The position numbers and the translations under genes are program-made. A model generated the notes under the pieces. It saw only the letters and a program-made list of their open reading frames with translations, searched no databases and was not told the DNA's origin. Shown piece by piece: positions 40,130-51,829 of a DNA stretch of 64,000 nt (position 1 is its first letter; each line of letters begins with the position of its first letter). This DNA is from Theropithecus gelada (Eukaryota; Chordata; Mammalia; Primates; Cercopithecidae): assembly GCF_003255815.1 (NCBI RefSeq), contig NC_037682.1, positions 11,752,159 to 11,816,158 of the forward strand, given 5' to 3'.

Positions 40130-41400
40130 CTCTTGCTGACGCCACTTCATTGATAGGAGTGCCCAGGGAACTCTCTGGACACTCAGTGCTGTGCCCTCTC
40201 CTTCCTTGAAACACCCTGCCCCCTCTGCTTGGTGATATCTCCTTCGTGTTGACGTCTGTTTGGTTAGGATGACTTTGCCCTCCCTTCCTAGGCCCTTTAT
40301 AGGCTCCCCTTTTCCCATAACCTCAAAAGCGGCAGAATTTCCCAAGGACCTGTCATGGGTTTTTGTTTTTCTCACTCGGGACTCTCTCTCTGGGTAGCCT
40401 CTTGGGGCTCTGTGGCTCTCAGGCCTGCTTCTCTTCCGAGCTCCAGGGCTGCACATCTGGGCTCCCCTCCACCTCCCCTCTCCCTGTCTCTCCATCCCCC
40501 TCCCCACCGTCTCTGGTCAGTCTCTGGCCCACACCAGTCACCCACCTTCTTAACATTTCCACTGTTTTTGGTTTGTATTACTTGCTACAGTCGCCTCCTA
40601 AATGTCTGCCTATCTTAGGTCTTTTCCTCCATGGATACAGTGAGCTTAAATAGTGGTTAGTTTAAAATAAAAAAATCAAATCATGTTACTCCCCTCCTTG
40701 AAATTCTTCAGTGGCTGCTTGTGGCTCTCGGGGCAAAGTTCTCATCCTTAGCTCAGCACCCAAGGCTGCCGTGGCCCAGTCCTCAGCTCAGCCCCCATCA
40801 CTTCCCATGTGGGCTTCTCACTCCAGCCACAGCCTAGTGCTGGTCCCCACATCCATGATGCTGGTCCATGCTCCTATGTCTTTTTTTTTTGAGATGGAGT
40901 CTCACTCTGTCACCCAGGCTGCAATGCAGTGGCACGATATCAACTCACTACAATCCCCACCTCCCGGGTTCAAGCAATTCTCCTGCCTCAGCCTCCAGAG
41001 TAGTTGGGATTACAGGCATGTGCCACCATGCCCAGCTAATTTTTTTGTATTTTTAGTAGAGATGAGGTTTCACCATATTGACCAGGCTGGTCTTGAACTC
41101 CTGACCTTGTGATCTGCCTGCCTCGGCCTTCCAAAGTGCTGGGATTACAGGCGTGAGCCACTGCGCCGGGCTGCTCCTGTGTCTTTATTGTGCTCTTCCA
41201 CACCCCTTTGTCCCCTGTCTTCCTGAGCCTTTGAACCACCAATCCAGGCCCATCTGAGCCTCCAAGTCTGGGCTCAGGGCCCCTTCTCTGTGCTCTCCCA
41301 TGGTGCCCAGGCATCCCTGTTTTGGGTCCCATGGTGCTGGGCCTCCACTAGACTTCACACTCAGAAGGGCCCAGGAGGATCTCCAGCACAGTCTGTCTGG
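40130..41400 (+). mobile_element. L2-type LINE fragment split by an Alu
   Basis: 40660-40868 (AAATCATGTTACTCCCCTCC, TTCTTCAGTGGCTGCTTGTG, CACTCCAGCCACAGCC) is a clear L2-like 3' ORF/UTR segment. 41172-41400 continues it. 40130-40660 is more diverged and assigned with less certainty. Confidence 0.65.
40884..41171 (-). mobile_element. Alu (S type), inside the L2
   Basis: Complement Alu flanked by TGCTCCTATGTCTTT (40869-40883) and TGCTCCTGTGTCTTT (41172-41186), one mismatch. Confidence 0.95.
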
Positions 41401-41419
41401 AATATAAACTAGACAGATG

Positions 41420-41736
41420 GGCTGGGCACTGTGGCTCATGCCTATAATCCCAGCACTTTGGGAGGCCGAGGCGGGTGGATCACCTGAGGCCAGGAGTTCA
41501 AGACCAGCCTGACCAACATAGCAAAACTCTGTCTCTACCGGAAAAAAAAAAAAAAAAAAAAAAAAATTAGCTGGGCATGGTGGGCACCTGTAATCCCAGC
41601 TAATTGGGAGGCTGAGGCAGGAGAATTGCCTGAACCCAAGGGGTGAAGGCTGCAGCGAACTGAGATTGCGCCATTGCACTCCAGCCTGGGCAATATGAGC
41701 GAAACTCCATCTCAAAAAAAAAAAAAAAGAAAAAAG
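41420..41736 (+). mobile_element. Alu (S type), full length
   Basis: Perfect 11-bp duplication CTAGACAGATG (41409-41419 and 41737-41747). Long A-run in the linker as well as the tail. Confidence 0.95.
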
Positions 41737-41747
41737 CTAGACAGATG

Positions 41748-42496
41748 ATGGTAAGCACCGCTGGCTGGCTTCCCAGCGCTTACATGGTGGCCATTTCTCT
41801 CTTGCTCTTTGGGGATTGGGTTCTGGTGTTTGTGTTGCCAAATGCAGCACTTTTTTCTTGTACACTTTACTTCAACATTGATTAAATTAAATGTCTCGGG
41901 ATTTCAAGGGAATTGGGATTTGACCCCTTTTCTCAAAGGACTTGTACGCTGAGTACATGATGACTGTTCATTCCATGAACATTTATTTACTGAGCACCTT
42001 TGCAGAGCCAGGCAGGGAGGGTGGCAGAATTAAAGCAGCCAGTCACAGGGAACTTAGAGGAACTTCCATGGCTTTTCATCTTCTCATGCCTTGGTTTAAA
42101 GTACCGGAGAAAGATTATAGTTCTCCTTGCCAGAGATGCCTCTTTCCCCTGATCATGGATGTTTCCTTAGAAACCAACTTGCGTGTCCCCCACTTTCGTG
42201 GACTTTGAAGCTGGAGTCTTGTGTAAACATTACTTCATGGGCATGTGAGAAACAGGCCTTTCCTGCCCCCGCCGTGAGCCTCCAGCTTTCTCTAAGTCGA
42301 CTTCTCAAGGGGATACTGCCGTTTCTTTTAATATCCAAAAACCCGTTTGAACATTACATGGTTTTCTCATGGTAACACTTCAGTCAGCTGCTTACAGGGT
42401 CATTTTGGTAAATAAGCAGAAAATCAGAGAAGTGTTGCTGGACTTGGAGACAAGTCTGCGCAGTTCAGAGCAGCAGAGCTTTTGAATCAAGGCATC
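41748..42496. other. Intergenic, nothing recognised
   Basis: Unique sequence. CATGAACATTTATTTACTGA near 41975 resembles an antisense L2/MIR tail (weak). No gene. Confidence 0.5.
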
Positions 42497-42559
42497 ATGG
42501 GAGGCTGAGGCGGGTGAATCGCTTGAACCCGGGAAGGGTAGGTTGCAGTGAGCCAAGAT
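42497..42559 (+). mobile_element. Alu right-monomer fragment
   Basis: About 60 bp matching GGGAGGCTGAGGCGGGTGAA to GTGAGCCAAGATC. No other part of the element remains. Confidence 0.82.
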
Positions 42560-42581
42560 CGGAGACTTAAAAATAAAAAAG

Positions 42582-42886
42582 GGCAGGGCACAGTGGCTCA
42601 TGCCTGTAATCCCAGCACTTTGGGAGGCTGAGGCGGGCAGATCACCTGAGGTCAGGAGTTCGAGACCAGCCTGACCAACATGGAGAAACCCCGTCTCTAC
42701 TAAAAATACAAAATTAGCCAGGCATGGTGGCGCATGCCTGTGATCCCAGCTACTCGGGAGGCTGAGGCAGGAGAATCGTTTGAACCTGGGGGGCGGAGGT
42801 TGCAGTGAGCCAAGATCGCGCCATTACACTCCAGCCTGGGCAACAAGAGTGAAACTCGGTCTCCAAAAAAAAAAAAAAAAAAAAAA
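42582..42886 (+). mobile_element. Alu (S type), full length
   Basis: GGCAGGGCACAGTGGCTCAT start, AACAAGAGTGAAACTC end and poly(A). Confidence 0.95.
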
Positions 42887-43015
42887 GACATTTATGCTGT
42901 GTCCTAAACGTTCAAGGAGATTTTGTGGGGTGAGGTGCTGGAGAGTTGAAGCTACAAATGGAAATCTATAAACTCATGGTGTTGGGCGCCATACAGTCCT
43001 GCCTTGAGTCACGTA

Positions 43016-43235
43016 CCCTCGTGGTTAGCTCAGCTCGGAAACTGGACTGCCTGGGTTCAAATCCTGTCTCTGCTATTCTACCTTGGGGCATGTTCCAGTT
43101 TTTCCTTCATCTGTGAGATTAGGATGATAACATCCCTTAGATGGTGGTTGTGAAGATTAAGCGAGTTAGTACCTGCGCAGTGCTTATAGTGGTGCCTGAC
43201 GTACAGTAAGTGCTTAATAAACGTTAGCGGTTGTT
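43016..43235 (+). mobile_element. MIR, near full length
   Basis: CTGGGTTCAAATCCTGTCTC, TCATCTGTGAGATTAGGATG, GTGGTTGTGAAGATTAAG, then GTGCCTGACGTACAGTAAGT and AATAAACGTTAGCGGTTG. One of the best-preserved MIRs here. Confidence 0.92.
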
Positions 43236-43626
43236 TGCCCCTTTATCAGCTTCACACTGGACTGGTCATCTAAGCTGTCACCAGACGTCCCGCACCACTG
43301 GTGATCCACAATGTTTCTGTTCCGTTGTTTCAAACCCCTTAGCTCATTTTGCTTCTCTGGACATCTTATTTCAGTCCTCTCCTCTTTCACGATGTTCTTT
43401 GGTCTGGAATAGGCTTCTGTTTGGAATCTGCCGCTCCTCACTCAGTGAACCCTTCTCCCCATGCTGAAGCCCTCTTGGTGGGATGGGGGAAGAGATTCCT
43501 GTACCCACGGCTAATCATGGGAAAACTCTAGGGTAATTTTTCATTTGCGCTTGTGTTTATAAATCTCTGAAACCTTATAGGACCCTTGCCAGTGGACCAA
43601 TCTGTGAGTTCTCCATCTAGTTAAAG
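43236..43626. other. Intergenic, nothing recognised
   Basis: Unique sequence between the MIR and an AluYR. Opposing frames of 60-78 codons have no recognisable content. Confidence 0.5.
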
Positions 43627-43642
43627 AAAAAGAAAAAAACTG

Positions 43643-43934
43643 GGCCGGGCGCGGTGGCTCAAGCCTGTAATCCCAGCACTTTGGGAGGCCGAGACGGGTG
43701 GATCACGAGGTCAGGAGATCGAGACCATCCTGGCTAACACGGTGAAACCCCGTCTCTACTGAAAAATACAAAAAAACTAGCCGGGCGAGGCGGCGGGCGC
43801 CTGTAGTCCCAGCTACTCGGGAGGCTGAGGCAGGAGAATGGCGTAAACCCGGGAGGCGGAGCTTGCAGTGAGCTGAGATCCGGCCACTGCACTCCTGCCT
43901 GGGTTGACAGAGCGAGACTCCGTCTCAAAAAAAA
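43643..43934 (+). mobile_element. AluYR (cercopithecid-specific)
   Basis: GGCTCAAGCCTGTAATCCC, AACTAGCCGGGCGAGGCGGC, ATCCGGCCACTGC. Duplication AAAAAGAAAAAAACTG at 43627-43642 and 43935-43950. Confidence 0.94.
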
Positions 43935-44138
43935 AAAAAGAAAAAAACTGGTGGTAAAATAGACATAACATAAAATTGACCATTTTAACCATTTTTAGGT
44001 GTACAGCTCAGTGGTCTAGAGTACATTCACATCACTGTGCAACCATCTCCACTGTGCAGCTCCAGAACTTTTCATCTTTCCTAATTGAAACACTGTAGCC
44101 ATTCAACACTAACTCTCCAGCCCCTGGCAACCACCATG

Positions 44139-44228
44139 CTTCTTCCTTTCTCTCCCTCCCTCCCTCCCTTCCTCCCTTCCTTCCTTCCTTCCTTCCCTCC
44201 CTCCCTCCTTCCTTCCTTTTTTTTTTGA
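44139..44228. repeat. (CCCT/CCTT)n pyrimidine tract
   Basis: About 90 bp of C/T only, mixing CCCT and CCTT units, joined to the poly(T) side of the next Alu just as at 24912-25062. Confidence 0.92.
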
Positions 44229-44509
44229 CGTAGTTTCGGAGTTTCACTCTTGTTGCCCAGGCTGGAGTGCAGTGGGGCAATCTCGGCTCACTGCAGCCTC
44301 TGCCTCCCAGGTTTAAGCGATTCTCCTGCCTCAGCCTCCCAAAGTAGCTGGGATTACAGGCATGCGCCACCATGCCCGGCTAATTTTGTATTTTTAGTAG
44401 ACACGGGGTTTCTCCATGTTGGTCAGGCTGGTCTCAAAGTCCTGACCTTGTGATCCACCCATCTCGGCCTCCCAAAGTTCTGGGATTACAGGCATAATCG
44501 TACCTAGCC
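44229..44509 (-). mobile_element. Alu (S type)
   Basis: Complement Alu from TTTCGGAGTTTCACTCTTG to ATCGTACCTAGCC. Confidence 0.93.
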
Positions 44510-44647
44510 GCTACTTTCTGACTGTATGAATTTGACTACTCTAGGTACCTCATGTAAGTGGAATTACACAGTATTTGTCCTTTTGTGTCTGGCTTACTTC
44601 ACTTTCAGAGTTCACTTATGTTATATTGTGTGTCAGAATTTCATCTC

Positions 44648-44947
44648 TTTTTTTTTTTTTTTTTGAGACAAATTATTGCGTTGTCGCCTAGGCTGGAGTG
44701 CAGTGGTGCAATCTTGGCTCACTGCAACCTCCACCTCCTGGGTTCAAGTGATTCCCCTGCCTAAGCCTCCTGAATAGTTGGGACTGCAGGCGTGTGTCAC
44801 CATGCCTCGCTAATTTTTTTATTTTTAGCAGAGATGAGGGTTTAACCATGTTGGCCAGGCTGGTCTCTGACTCCTGACCTCAGGTGATCCACCCGCCTTG
44901 GCCTCCCAAAATGCTGAGATTATAGGCATGGGCCACCATTCCCGGCC
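44648..44947 (-). mobile_element. Alu (S type)
   Basis: Complement Alu ending CCACCATTCCCGGCC. Next to another complement Alu in tandem. Confidence 0.93.
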
Positions 44948-44962
44948 TTCTCTTATTCTTTT

Positions 44963-45255
44963 TTCTTTTTTTTTGAGATGGACTCTTGCTCTGTTGCCTG
45001 GGCTGGAGTGCAGTGGTGCAATCTCAGCTCACTGTAACCTCTGCCTCCCGGGTTTGAGCGATTCTCCTGCCTCAGCCTCCCAAGTAGCTGGGACTACAGG
45101 CGTCTGCCACCATGTCCAGTTAATTTTTTGTATTTTTAGTAGAGACGGGGTTTCACCGTGTTAGCCAGAATGGTCTCGATATCCTGACCTTGTGATCCAC
45201 CTGCCTCAGCCTCCCAAAGTGCTGGGATTACAGGCGTGAGCCACCGCGCCCGGCC
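44963..45255 (-). mobile_element. AluY/S type
   Basis: Complement Alu flanked by CTCTTATTCTTTT-type duplications (44950-44962 and 45258-45270). Confidence 0.94.
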
Positions 45256-45452
45256 TCCTCTTATTCTTTTACATCAGATAGTCGCACCATTAGCAATTCC
45301 TATCAGGTTCCTCTTCTGTGTCCTTAATCTAGCCACTTCTCCTCATCTCCACTGCCACTGCCCTGATCTAAGCCACCACATCTCTCATCTGGATTACAGT
45401 CATTGTTTCCTAACTTGTCTTCCTGTTTTTGCCTTAGATTCTTTTTGTCTCT

Positions 45453-45752
45453 CTTTTTTTTTTTTTTTTTGAGACGGAGTCTCGCTCTGTCGCCCAGGCT
45501 GGAGTGCAGTGGCCGGATCTCAGCTCACTGCAAGCTCCGCCTGCCGGGTTCACGCCATTCTCCTGCCTCAGCCTCCCGAGTAGCTGGGACTACAGGCGTC
45601 CGCCACATCGCCCGGCTAGTTTTTTGTATTTTTTAGTAGAGACGGGGTTTCACCGTGTTAGCCAGGATGGTCTCGATCTCCTGACCTCGTGATCCACCCG
45701 TCTCGGCCTCCCAAAGTGCTGGGATTACAGGCTTGAGCCACCGCGCCCGGCC
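45453..45752 (-). mobile_element. AluYR (cercopithecid-specific)
   Basis: GCCACATCGCCCGGCTAG and ATTACAGGCTTGAGCC. Perfect 16-bp duplication GATTCTTTTTGTCTCT (45437-45452 and 45753-45768). Confidence 0.95.
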
Positions 45753-45794
45753 GATTCTTTTTGTCTCTTAGCACAGCAACAAGATTGATCCTTT

Positions 45795-46071
45795 TCGTTT
45801 TGTTTCGTTTTTGAGACAGGGTCTCACTCTGTCACCCAGGCTGGAGTATAGTGGTGGGATTACGGCTCGCTGCAGCCTCAGACTCCTGGGCGCAAGTGCT
45901 CAGGAGTACAGGCACGCACCACCATGCATGACTAATTTTTAAAATTATTAGTAATGAGGCAGGGTCTCACTATGGTGCCCAGACTGATCTTGAATTCCTG
46001 GGCTCAAGTGGTCCTCCCACTTTGGCCTCTCAAAGTGCTGGGATTACAGATGTGAACCACCGCTCCCAGCC
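45795..46071 (-). mobile_element. AluJ
   Basis: CGTTTTGTTTCG tail, GAGACAGGGTCTCACTCTGT, J-type ending CACCGCTCCCAGCC. Internal loss around CGCAAGTGCTCAGGAGTACA. Confidence 0.9.
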
Positions 46072-46099
46072 AATTAATCTTTTTGAAACCTAAGTCAAA

Positions 46100-46408
46100 G
46101 GCCAGGTGCCGTGGCTCATGCCTGTAATCCCAGTACTTTGGGAGGCTGAGGCAGGCAGATCACCTGAGGTCGGGAGTTTGAGACCAGCTTGACCAACATG
46201 GTGAAACCCCGTCTCTACTAAAAATACAAAATTAGCTGGGCGTGGTGGCGCATGCCTGAATTCCAGTTACTCAGGAGGCTGAGACAGGAGAATCACTTGA
46301 ACCTGGGAGGCGGAGGTTGCGGTGAGCTGAGATCGCGCCATTGCACTCTAATCTGGGTAACAAGAGCGAAACTCTGTCTCAAAAAAAAAAAAAAAAAAAA
46401 AGGAAAAA
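46100..46408 (+). mobile_element. Alu (S type), full length
   Basis: Perfect 14-bp duplication GAAACCTAAGTCAA (46085-46098 and 46409-46422). Confidence 0.96.
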
Positions 46409-46767
46409 GAAACCTAAGTCAAGCATTGCCATGCCTCACTCATGACCTTCCATGGCTCCCCATCTCACTTGGAAGCATGCTTACGTGCTTGCGGTGGCGT
46501 CCAGGCTTCCATACCACCTGGCCCTCCCTGCCCTTCTGACCGTATCTTTTCCTCCCTCATGGAGCTCTGGCCACAAGGGCCTCCTTGCTGTTCCTTGATC
46601 TGGCAGCCAAGCTTCCATGCCAGGGTTTTTATATTTGCTGTGAACTATGCCTGGAATGTTCTTCCCCTTGACAAACTTTTCCCCTTATAATGTCACCTCA
46701 CGAGAGATCTTCTCTGACATCTTACGTAAAGTAGCAAGCCCTCCTTCCCCTGACCTAGGGCCTCACT

Positions 46768-46771
46768 TTTG

Positions 46772-46806
<35 letters not shown>

Positions 46807-47096
46807 GAGACAGGGTCTTGCTCTGTCACCCAGGCTGTAGTGTGGTGGCATGATCATAGCTCACTGCAGCTTCCAACTCCTGGGCTCAAGTGATCCTCCT
46901 GCCTCAGCCTCCAGAGTAGCTAAGACTACCGGTGTGCACTACCATGAGCAGCCAATTAAATTTTTTTTTTTTTTTTTGTACAGATGGGGTTTCATTATGT
47001 TTTTCAGACTGGTCTTGAACTCCTAGTCTCAAGTGATCCTCCTGCCTCAGACTTCCAAAGCATTGGGATTATGGGTGTGAGCCGTTTCACCCAGCC
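46768..47096 (-). mobile_element. AluJ with (TTTA)n tail
   Basis: TTATTTATTTATT tail, GAGACAGGGTCTTGCTCTGT, J-type GATCATAGCTCACTGCAGC, ending GTTTCACCCAGCC. Confidence 0.93.
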
Positions 47097-47190
47097 ATCC
47101 CTTCTTTTGAACACTGCTTTATGTACGCCCTTGCTTGATCTAAGTAGAGAGTATTGTGTAAATCATTTTGGCACAGGACAGCATTTCAGA

Positions 47191-47889
47191 ACCGGATGAT
47201 TTGTTAGTGATCCTCTGTTTCCACCAATTCTCTTCACATTAAAGCTGAAGGAATGGGGGCCCGAAAAGGCTGAGTGACCCCTGACTCCCATATCATCCTG
47301 AGCTCTGAACTGATTGATTCATGAGCCACAGCATTCTTCTGGTAAGGCAGAAGGCCTGCAGCCCACCCTACCCCGATGCTATTGCCGTATAGTGGCCCTT
47401 GGGCCCTGGGCCTTCGGGTCTCCTGTCGCTTGGGTGCTGTTCATTTCCAGGAGGAGCACATGCTGGTGGAGTTTCCCACCTCTGACCCGGTCACTCTCCA
47501 GGCAGCGCTTCTTGGTGTGAAACCATGTCGTTCAAATGATTGTCCTTTTGGTGTTCAAATGACCATCCTGTGGACATTTTTGTGTCTTTGTGCCCCTGAT
47601 AGTTTGCCCTATCTTTTTCCTCCTAGGCCTCTTAGGGGTTAAACGATACCAGGAGGAAGCAGGGCCAGTTCTCCTGCTCATTCTGCACATTATGAATGAG
47701 GAATATTTTACATCCATGAATAAGCTATTGTTATTGATGCTCTGATTACGGATAAAATATTCCTGTTTCTCTTTGCTACACGTGAAATTGCAGTGAGCAG
47801 TACAAGATGCACTTGAGAGGTGTGGTCTCTGCCGTGCTAGATGGAGACATTCTGGGGAAAAGAGTACGAGGGAGGGATGGCACGCTCAG
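47191..47889. other. Intergenic, nothing recognised
   Basis: About 0.7 kb unique. No convincing gene or repeat. Confidence 0.55.
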
Positions 47890-48139
47890 GTAACAGTAAG
47901 CACTCGCCCTCTGAGGTGCTTTCTATGTGTTGGGTATGGCGTAAATGCTTTGTGTGATGTCATTCATTTCATCCTCACAGTAGCTCTCTGGAGTAGGTGC
48001 AGTTATATCCCCATTTGGCAGTGGAGGAATCTGAGGCACAGAAGGATTAAGTAATTTGCCCAAAGTCGTGGAGAGACGGAAGGGCAAAGCCAGGATTTGA
48101 ACCCAGGCGGGCTCCAGAGTCCTTTCTGTTAAATACCAC
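47890..48139 (-). mobile_element. MIR, near full length
   Basis: Antisense MIR: TTCATCCTCACAGTAGCTCT, ATATCCCCATTTGGCAGTGG, TAAGTAATTTGCCCAAAGTC, GCCAGGATTTGAACCCAGGC. Its end is marked by an Alu insertion. Confidence 0.92.
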
Positions 48140-48140
48140 A

Positions 48141-48431
48141 TTTTTTTTTTTTTGAGACAATCTCGCTCTGTCACTCAGGCTGGAGTACAGCGCGATCTCA
48201 GCTCACTGCCACCTTTGTCAGCTGGGCTCAAATGATTCTCCTGCCTCAGCTTCCCGAGTGGCTGGAACTACAGGCATGCACCACCACGCCCGAATAAATT
48301 TTGTATTTTTAAATAGAGATGGGGTTTTGCCATGTTGGCCAGGATGGTCTTGAACTCCTGGCCTCAAGTGGGCAATATGCCTTGGGCTCCCAAAGTGCTG
48401 GGATTACAGATGTGAGCCACTGCGCCCGGCC
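48141..48431 (-). mobile_element. Alu (S type)
   Basis: Complement Alu with TAAATACCACAT (48130-48141) and TAAATACTACAT (48432-48443) as target-site duplication. Confidence 0.94.
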
Positions 48432-49170
48432 TAAATACTACATCTTGATGAAGGTTTCATGGAGGAAGTGAGACATGAGCTGGGCCTTGAAGGAGAGCCC
48501 CCACATGTAGACAACATGAGTGAGGGGCCAGGGATGGAGAGAGCGTGGCTGACCCAGCAGGGAAGAGAGACAGACCTCATCTGACACAGGGCATGCATTG
48601 GGGAATGGTGGGGGAGACGGGGCAAGAGGGTGGAGACCGATTGTAAAACGTCTTAACATCAAGGCAGAGGGTTGAAGAACTCAGACTTTAAAGAGTATTG
48701 AAGAGCCAGGAGCGGTGCTCACGTCTATAGTCCCAGCACTTTGGGAGGCCAAGGTGGGCGGATCACGAGGTCAGGAGATCGAGACCATGGTGAAACCCGT
48801 CTCTACTAAAAATACAAAAAATTAGTCTAGCGCGGTGGTGGGCGCCTGTAGTCCCAGCTCCTCGGGAAGCTGAGGCAGGAGAGGCAGGAGAATGGCATGA
48901 ACCCAGGAGGCAGAGCTTGCAGTGAGCCGAGATCGCACCACTGCACTCCAGCCTGGGTGAAAGAGTGAGACTCCGTCTCAAAATAAATAAATAAATAAAT
49001 AATTAAATAAATAAAAAATAAAGAGTATTGAAGGGTGACTTGCTAGAGACTGAGGTCTAGGGAGGTTTTTGGGTAGCAATGGTAGGTTTGAGGGTGGGAG
49101 GTATGGAGGCAGGAAGGAGACCCTGAGGGTCCAGCCAAAGATGGTGCAAGGGAAATGAAAGAAAGGGGAA
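48432..49170 (-). mobile_element. L2-type LINE fragment split by an Alu
   Basis: Antisense L2: TTTCATGGAGGAAGTGAGAC, GAGCTGGGCCTTGAAGGAGA, then after the Alu the purine-rich continuation GTAGGTTTGAGGGTGGGAGG. The right part is less certain. Confidence 0.65.
48704..49019 (+). mobile_element. Alu (Y type), AAAT tail
   Basis: Perfect 14-bp duplication AAAGAGTATTGAAG (48690-48703 and 49020-49033). A piece is deleted after GAGACCATGG, and GAGGCAGGA is duplicated at 48881-48889. Confidence 0.95.
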
Positions 49171-49175
49171 ACCCA

Positions 49176-49492
49176 AGGCTAGGTGCGGTGGCTCACGCCT
49201 GTAATTCCAGCACTTTGGGAGGCCGAGGTGGGTGGATCACCTGAGGTCAGGAGATCAGGACCAGCCTGGCCAACATGGCGAAACCCTGTCTCTACTAAAA
49301 AATACAAAAATTAGCCAGGTGTGGTGGTGGGCACCTGTAAACCCAGCTACTTGGGAGGTTGAGACACGAGAACTGCTTGAACCTGGGAGGCGGAGGTTGC
49401 AGTGAGCCGAGATTGTGCCACTGCACTCCAGCCTGGGCCACAAGCATGAAACTCTGTCTCAAAAAAAAAAAAAAAAAGAAAGAAAAAAAAAA
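49176..49492 (+). mobile_element. Alu (S type)
   Basis: GGCTAGGTGCGGTGGCTCAC to poly(A) with AAAG. Diverged duplication GAAAGGGGAAACCCA / GAAGGGGGAAGCCCA. Confidence 0.93.
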
Positions 49493-49500
49493 AGAAGGGG

Positions 49501-49747
49501 GAAGCCCATAGCACCTTCCTTCTCATCCAAGTCACCTTCTGGAGAGGGATCAGCCCAGGAGCTATAGGAGGGCCTCGGGTTTCATCTGTTACTCACAGGA
49601 GGCAGCCTCCGGGTTTTTGCGGGAAGGTCGAGGACATTATTTACTGAGGTCTGTTTTCCCGTGGATGGCTGTCCCTGCCCAGGCAACGAGCATTTCTTCA
49701 CGCTGCACATTCCAACTTGGTCAGACCAGAAGGCAGCAAATCCAGGA
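49501..49747. other. Intergenic, nothing recognised
   Basis: Short unique stretch between two Alus. Confidence 0.5.
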
Positions 49748-50043
49748 TTTTTTTTTTTTTTTTGAGACGGAGTCTCGCGCTGTCGCCCAGGCTGGAGTGC
49801 AGTGGCCGGATCTCAGCTCACTGCAAGCTCCGCCTCCCGGGTTCACGCCATTCTCCGGCCTCAGCCTCCCGAGTAGCTGGGACTACAGGCGCTGCCACCT
49901 CGCCCGGCTATTTTTTGTATTTCTTAGTAGAGACGGGGTTTCACCGTGTTAGCCAGGATGGTCTCGATCTCCTGACCTCGTGATCCGCCCATCTCGGCCT
50001 CCCAAAGTGCTGGGATTACAGGCTTGAGCCACCGCGCCTGGCC
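49748..50043 (-). mobile_element. AluYR (cercopithecid-specific)
   Basis: GCCACCTCGCCCGGCTA and ATTACAGGCTTGAGCC. One base lost in GGCGCTGCCACC. No clear duplication because both flanks are T-rich. Confidence 0.93.
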
Positions 50044-50169
50044 TTTTTTTTTTTTTAACTTCACGCAGAATTCCTTGCATAGCAGAGAGCTCAGGCAGGA
50101 AGGCCCTGTGTGGGGACAGAGGTCAGGGCTTCCGAGTCCAGGACCACTGAGAAAGAGTCAGGCCTTTCT

Positions 50170-50484
50170 TTTTTTTCTTTCTTTCTTCTTCTTTTTTTTT
50201 TTTTTGAGACAGCGTCTTGCTCTGTCGCCCAGGCTAGAGTATAGTGGCGTGATCTTGGCTCGCTGAAACCTCTGCCCCCCGGGATGAAGCGATTCTCCTG
50301 CCTCAACCTCCTGAGTTGCTGGGATTACAGGCGCCCGCCAATGTGCCTGGCTAATTTTTGTATTTTTAGTAGAGACGGGGTTTCACCATCTTGGCCAGGC
50401 TGGTCTTGAACTCCTGACCTTGTGATCCACCCGCCTTGGTCTCCCAAAGTGCTGGGACTACAGGTGTGAGCCACCATGCCCAGC
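50170..50484 (-). mobile_element. Alu (S type)
   Basis: Perfect 16-bp duplication AGAGTCAGGCCTTTCT (50154-50169 and 50485-50500). Confidence 0.96.
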
Positions 50485-50500
50485 AGAGTCAGGCCTTTCT

Positions 50501-51376
50501 CTGTTAATCACAGGTTTGCCTGACTGGCCTCTGAATACATGTACCTGGAGTGAACTCTGTCACAACCAGAAATTTAATTTAACCCTTGAGCTTTGTTTCC
50601 TCCCACCCCTAAAGTATCAACTGCTAAAGGGATTTAGAAAGGATCCGAGGCAAGATTGGCAGGGCTGAGGGTTCTGTGGCTCTCACTGTCCAGGACAGCT
50701 GGCCACTGGGTCCAGCCTGCTCCCAGCAGCGGGCACATGCAGGGGAGCAGGGCCCTGACCTTCCTGGCAGGAAGCAGGGTCTGGGTGAGGCTTCCCAAGC
50801 TCTGCCTGCTACCCTCCTGCTTGAAATCAGGGGTGAGGGGTGTGAGGCCCTCCTATAAACCCGGCAGAACCCAGCCAGAAGGCGCACTGGGACCTTATCT
50901 CCCTCCCCTCTGGATTCCAGCTCCCCGGAATGGGCCAGGCTTGCCTTAACTTTTTATTGAAGTGAAAAACAGTCAAGATATGAATATTCCCTAAAGTCAC
51001 TTTGGAATACTTTCAAGAACAGTTTCACAGTTAAACAGGCCAAAGGACAAGATTGCATGCAGGACTGGATCACCCACTTGGAGAGCCGGTTCTGGAAAGA
51101 GAGCTTTGATTTCATGCTTTACCTGTTTCATGCATCGTAGAAGAAGGGAATGGAAGGCATTTGGTTGGGGAGATGGAGGCCTGCTGCCTGTATGGGGTAT
51201 TCCCCTCTGCATGGTGACAGGTTCTTAGGGAAACATCTTGACAGAAGGCTTATGAGCAGTCTGGCAAACTTCCCACCCTCCTTGTACCCAGGACAAAAAT
51301 GTTGGCCTGACAAAAATGTTTAGGTAATTTTCTAGTATTTTTACCACTTCACAGACCCTAAACTACCCAAGTAATG
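50501..51376. other. Intergenic, nothing recognised
   Basis: About 0.9 kb unique. GC-rich 50640-50940 holds overlapping frames on both strands (up to 97 codons) without known domains. Confidence 0.55.
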
Positions 51377-51380
51377 GCTC

Positions 51381-51413
<33 letters not shown>

Positions 51414-51416
<3 letters not shown>

Positions 51417-51734
51417 GGGCGTGGTGGCTCACGCCTGTAATCCCAGTACTTTGGGAGGCTGAGGTGGGCTGATCACCTGAAGTCGGGAGTTCAAGACCAG
51501 CCTGACCAATGTGGAGAAACCCTGTCTCCATTAAAAATACAAAATTAGCTGGGGGTGGCGGCTCATGCCTGTAATCCCAGCTACTTTGGGAGGCTGAGGC
51601 AGGAAAATCACTTGAACCTGGGAGGCAGAGGTTGCAGTGAGCTGAGATCGTGCCATTGCACTCCAGCCTGGGCAACAAGAGCAAAACTCCGTCTCAAAAA
51701 ATAATAATAATAATAATAATAAAATAAGTAAAGC
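51414..51734 (+). mobile_element. Alu (S type), (AAT)n tail
   Basis: GCTGGGCGTGGTGGCTCACG start and ATAATAATAAT tail. The duplication GCTCTCTTAAAAAA / GCTCTTAAAAAA has an expanded A-run of about 29 on the 5' side. Confidence 0.93.
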
Positions 51735-51829
51735 AAAGCTCTTAAAAAATTTGTCCTACTATCTTATTACAATAAGTGCTGAAGTTGACAGACTCTGTCA
51801 TCTTTACTGTGTCAATGTGAGTGAAAAGA

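Larger units (their letters stand above)
43951..44650 (-). mobile_element. L1M-type LINE 3' fragment split by an Alu
   Basis: The pieces 43951-44138 (AACATAAAATTGACCATTTT, ATTCACATCACTGTGCAACC) and 44510-44648 (GAATTTGACTACTCTAGGTA, TTGTCCTTTTGTGTCTGGCT) are consecutive parts of an antisense old L1. Confidence 0.8.
45256..47190 (+). mobile_element. L2-type LINE fragment broken by four Alus
   Basis: The pieces 45256-45436, 45753-45794, 46072-46099, 46409-46767 and 47097-47190 are in order and orientation: CTGATCTAAGCCACCACATC, AGCACAGCAACAAGATTGAT, TCCATGGCTCCCCATCTCAC, TATGCCTGGAATGTTCTTCC, ATAATGTCACCTCACGAGAG. Subfamily uncertain. Confidence 0.72.
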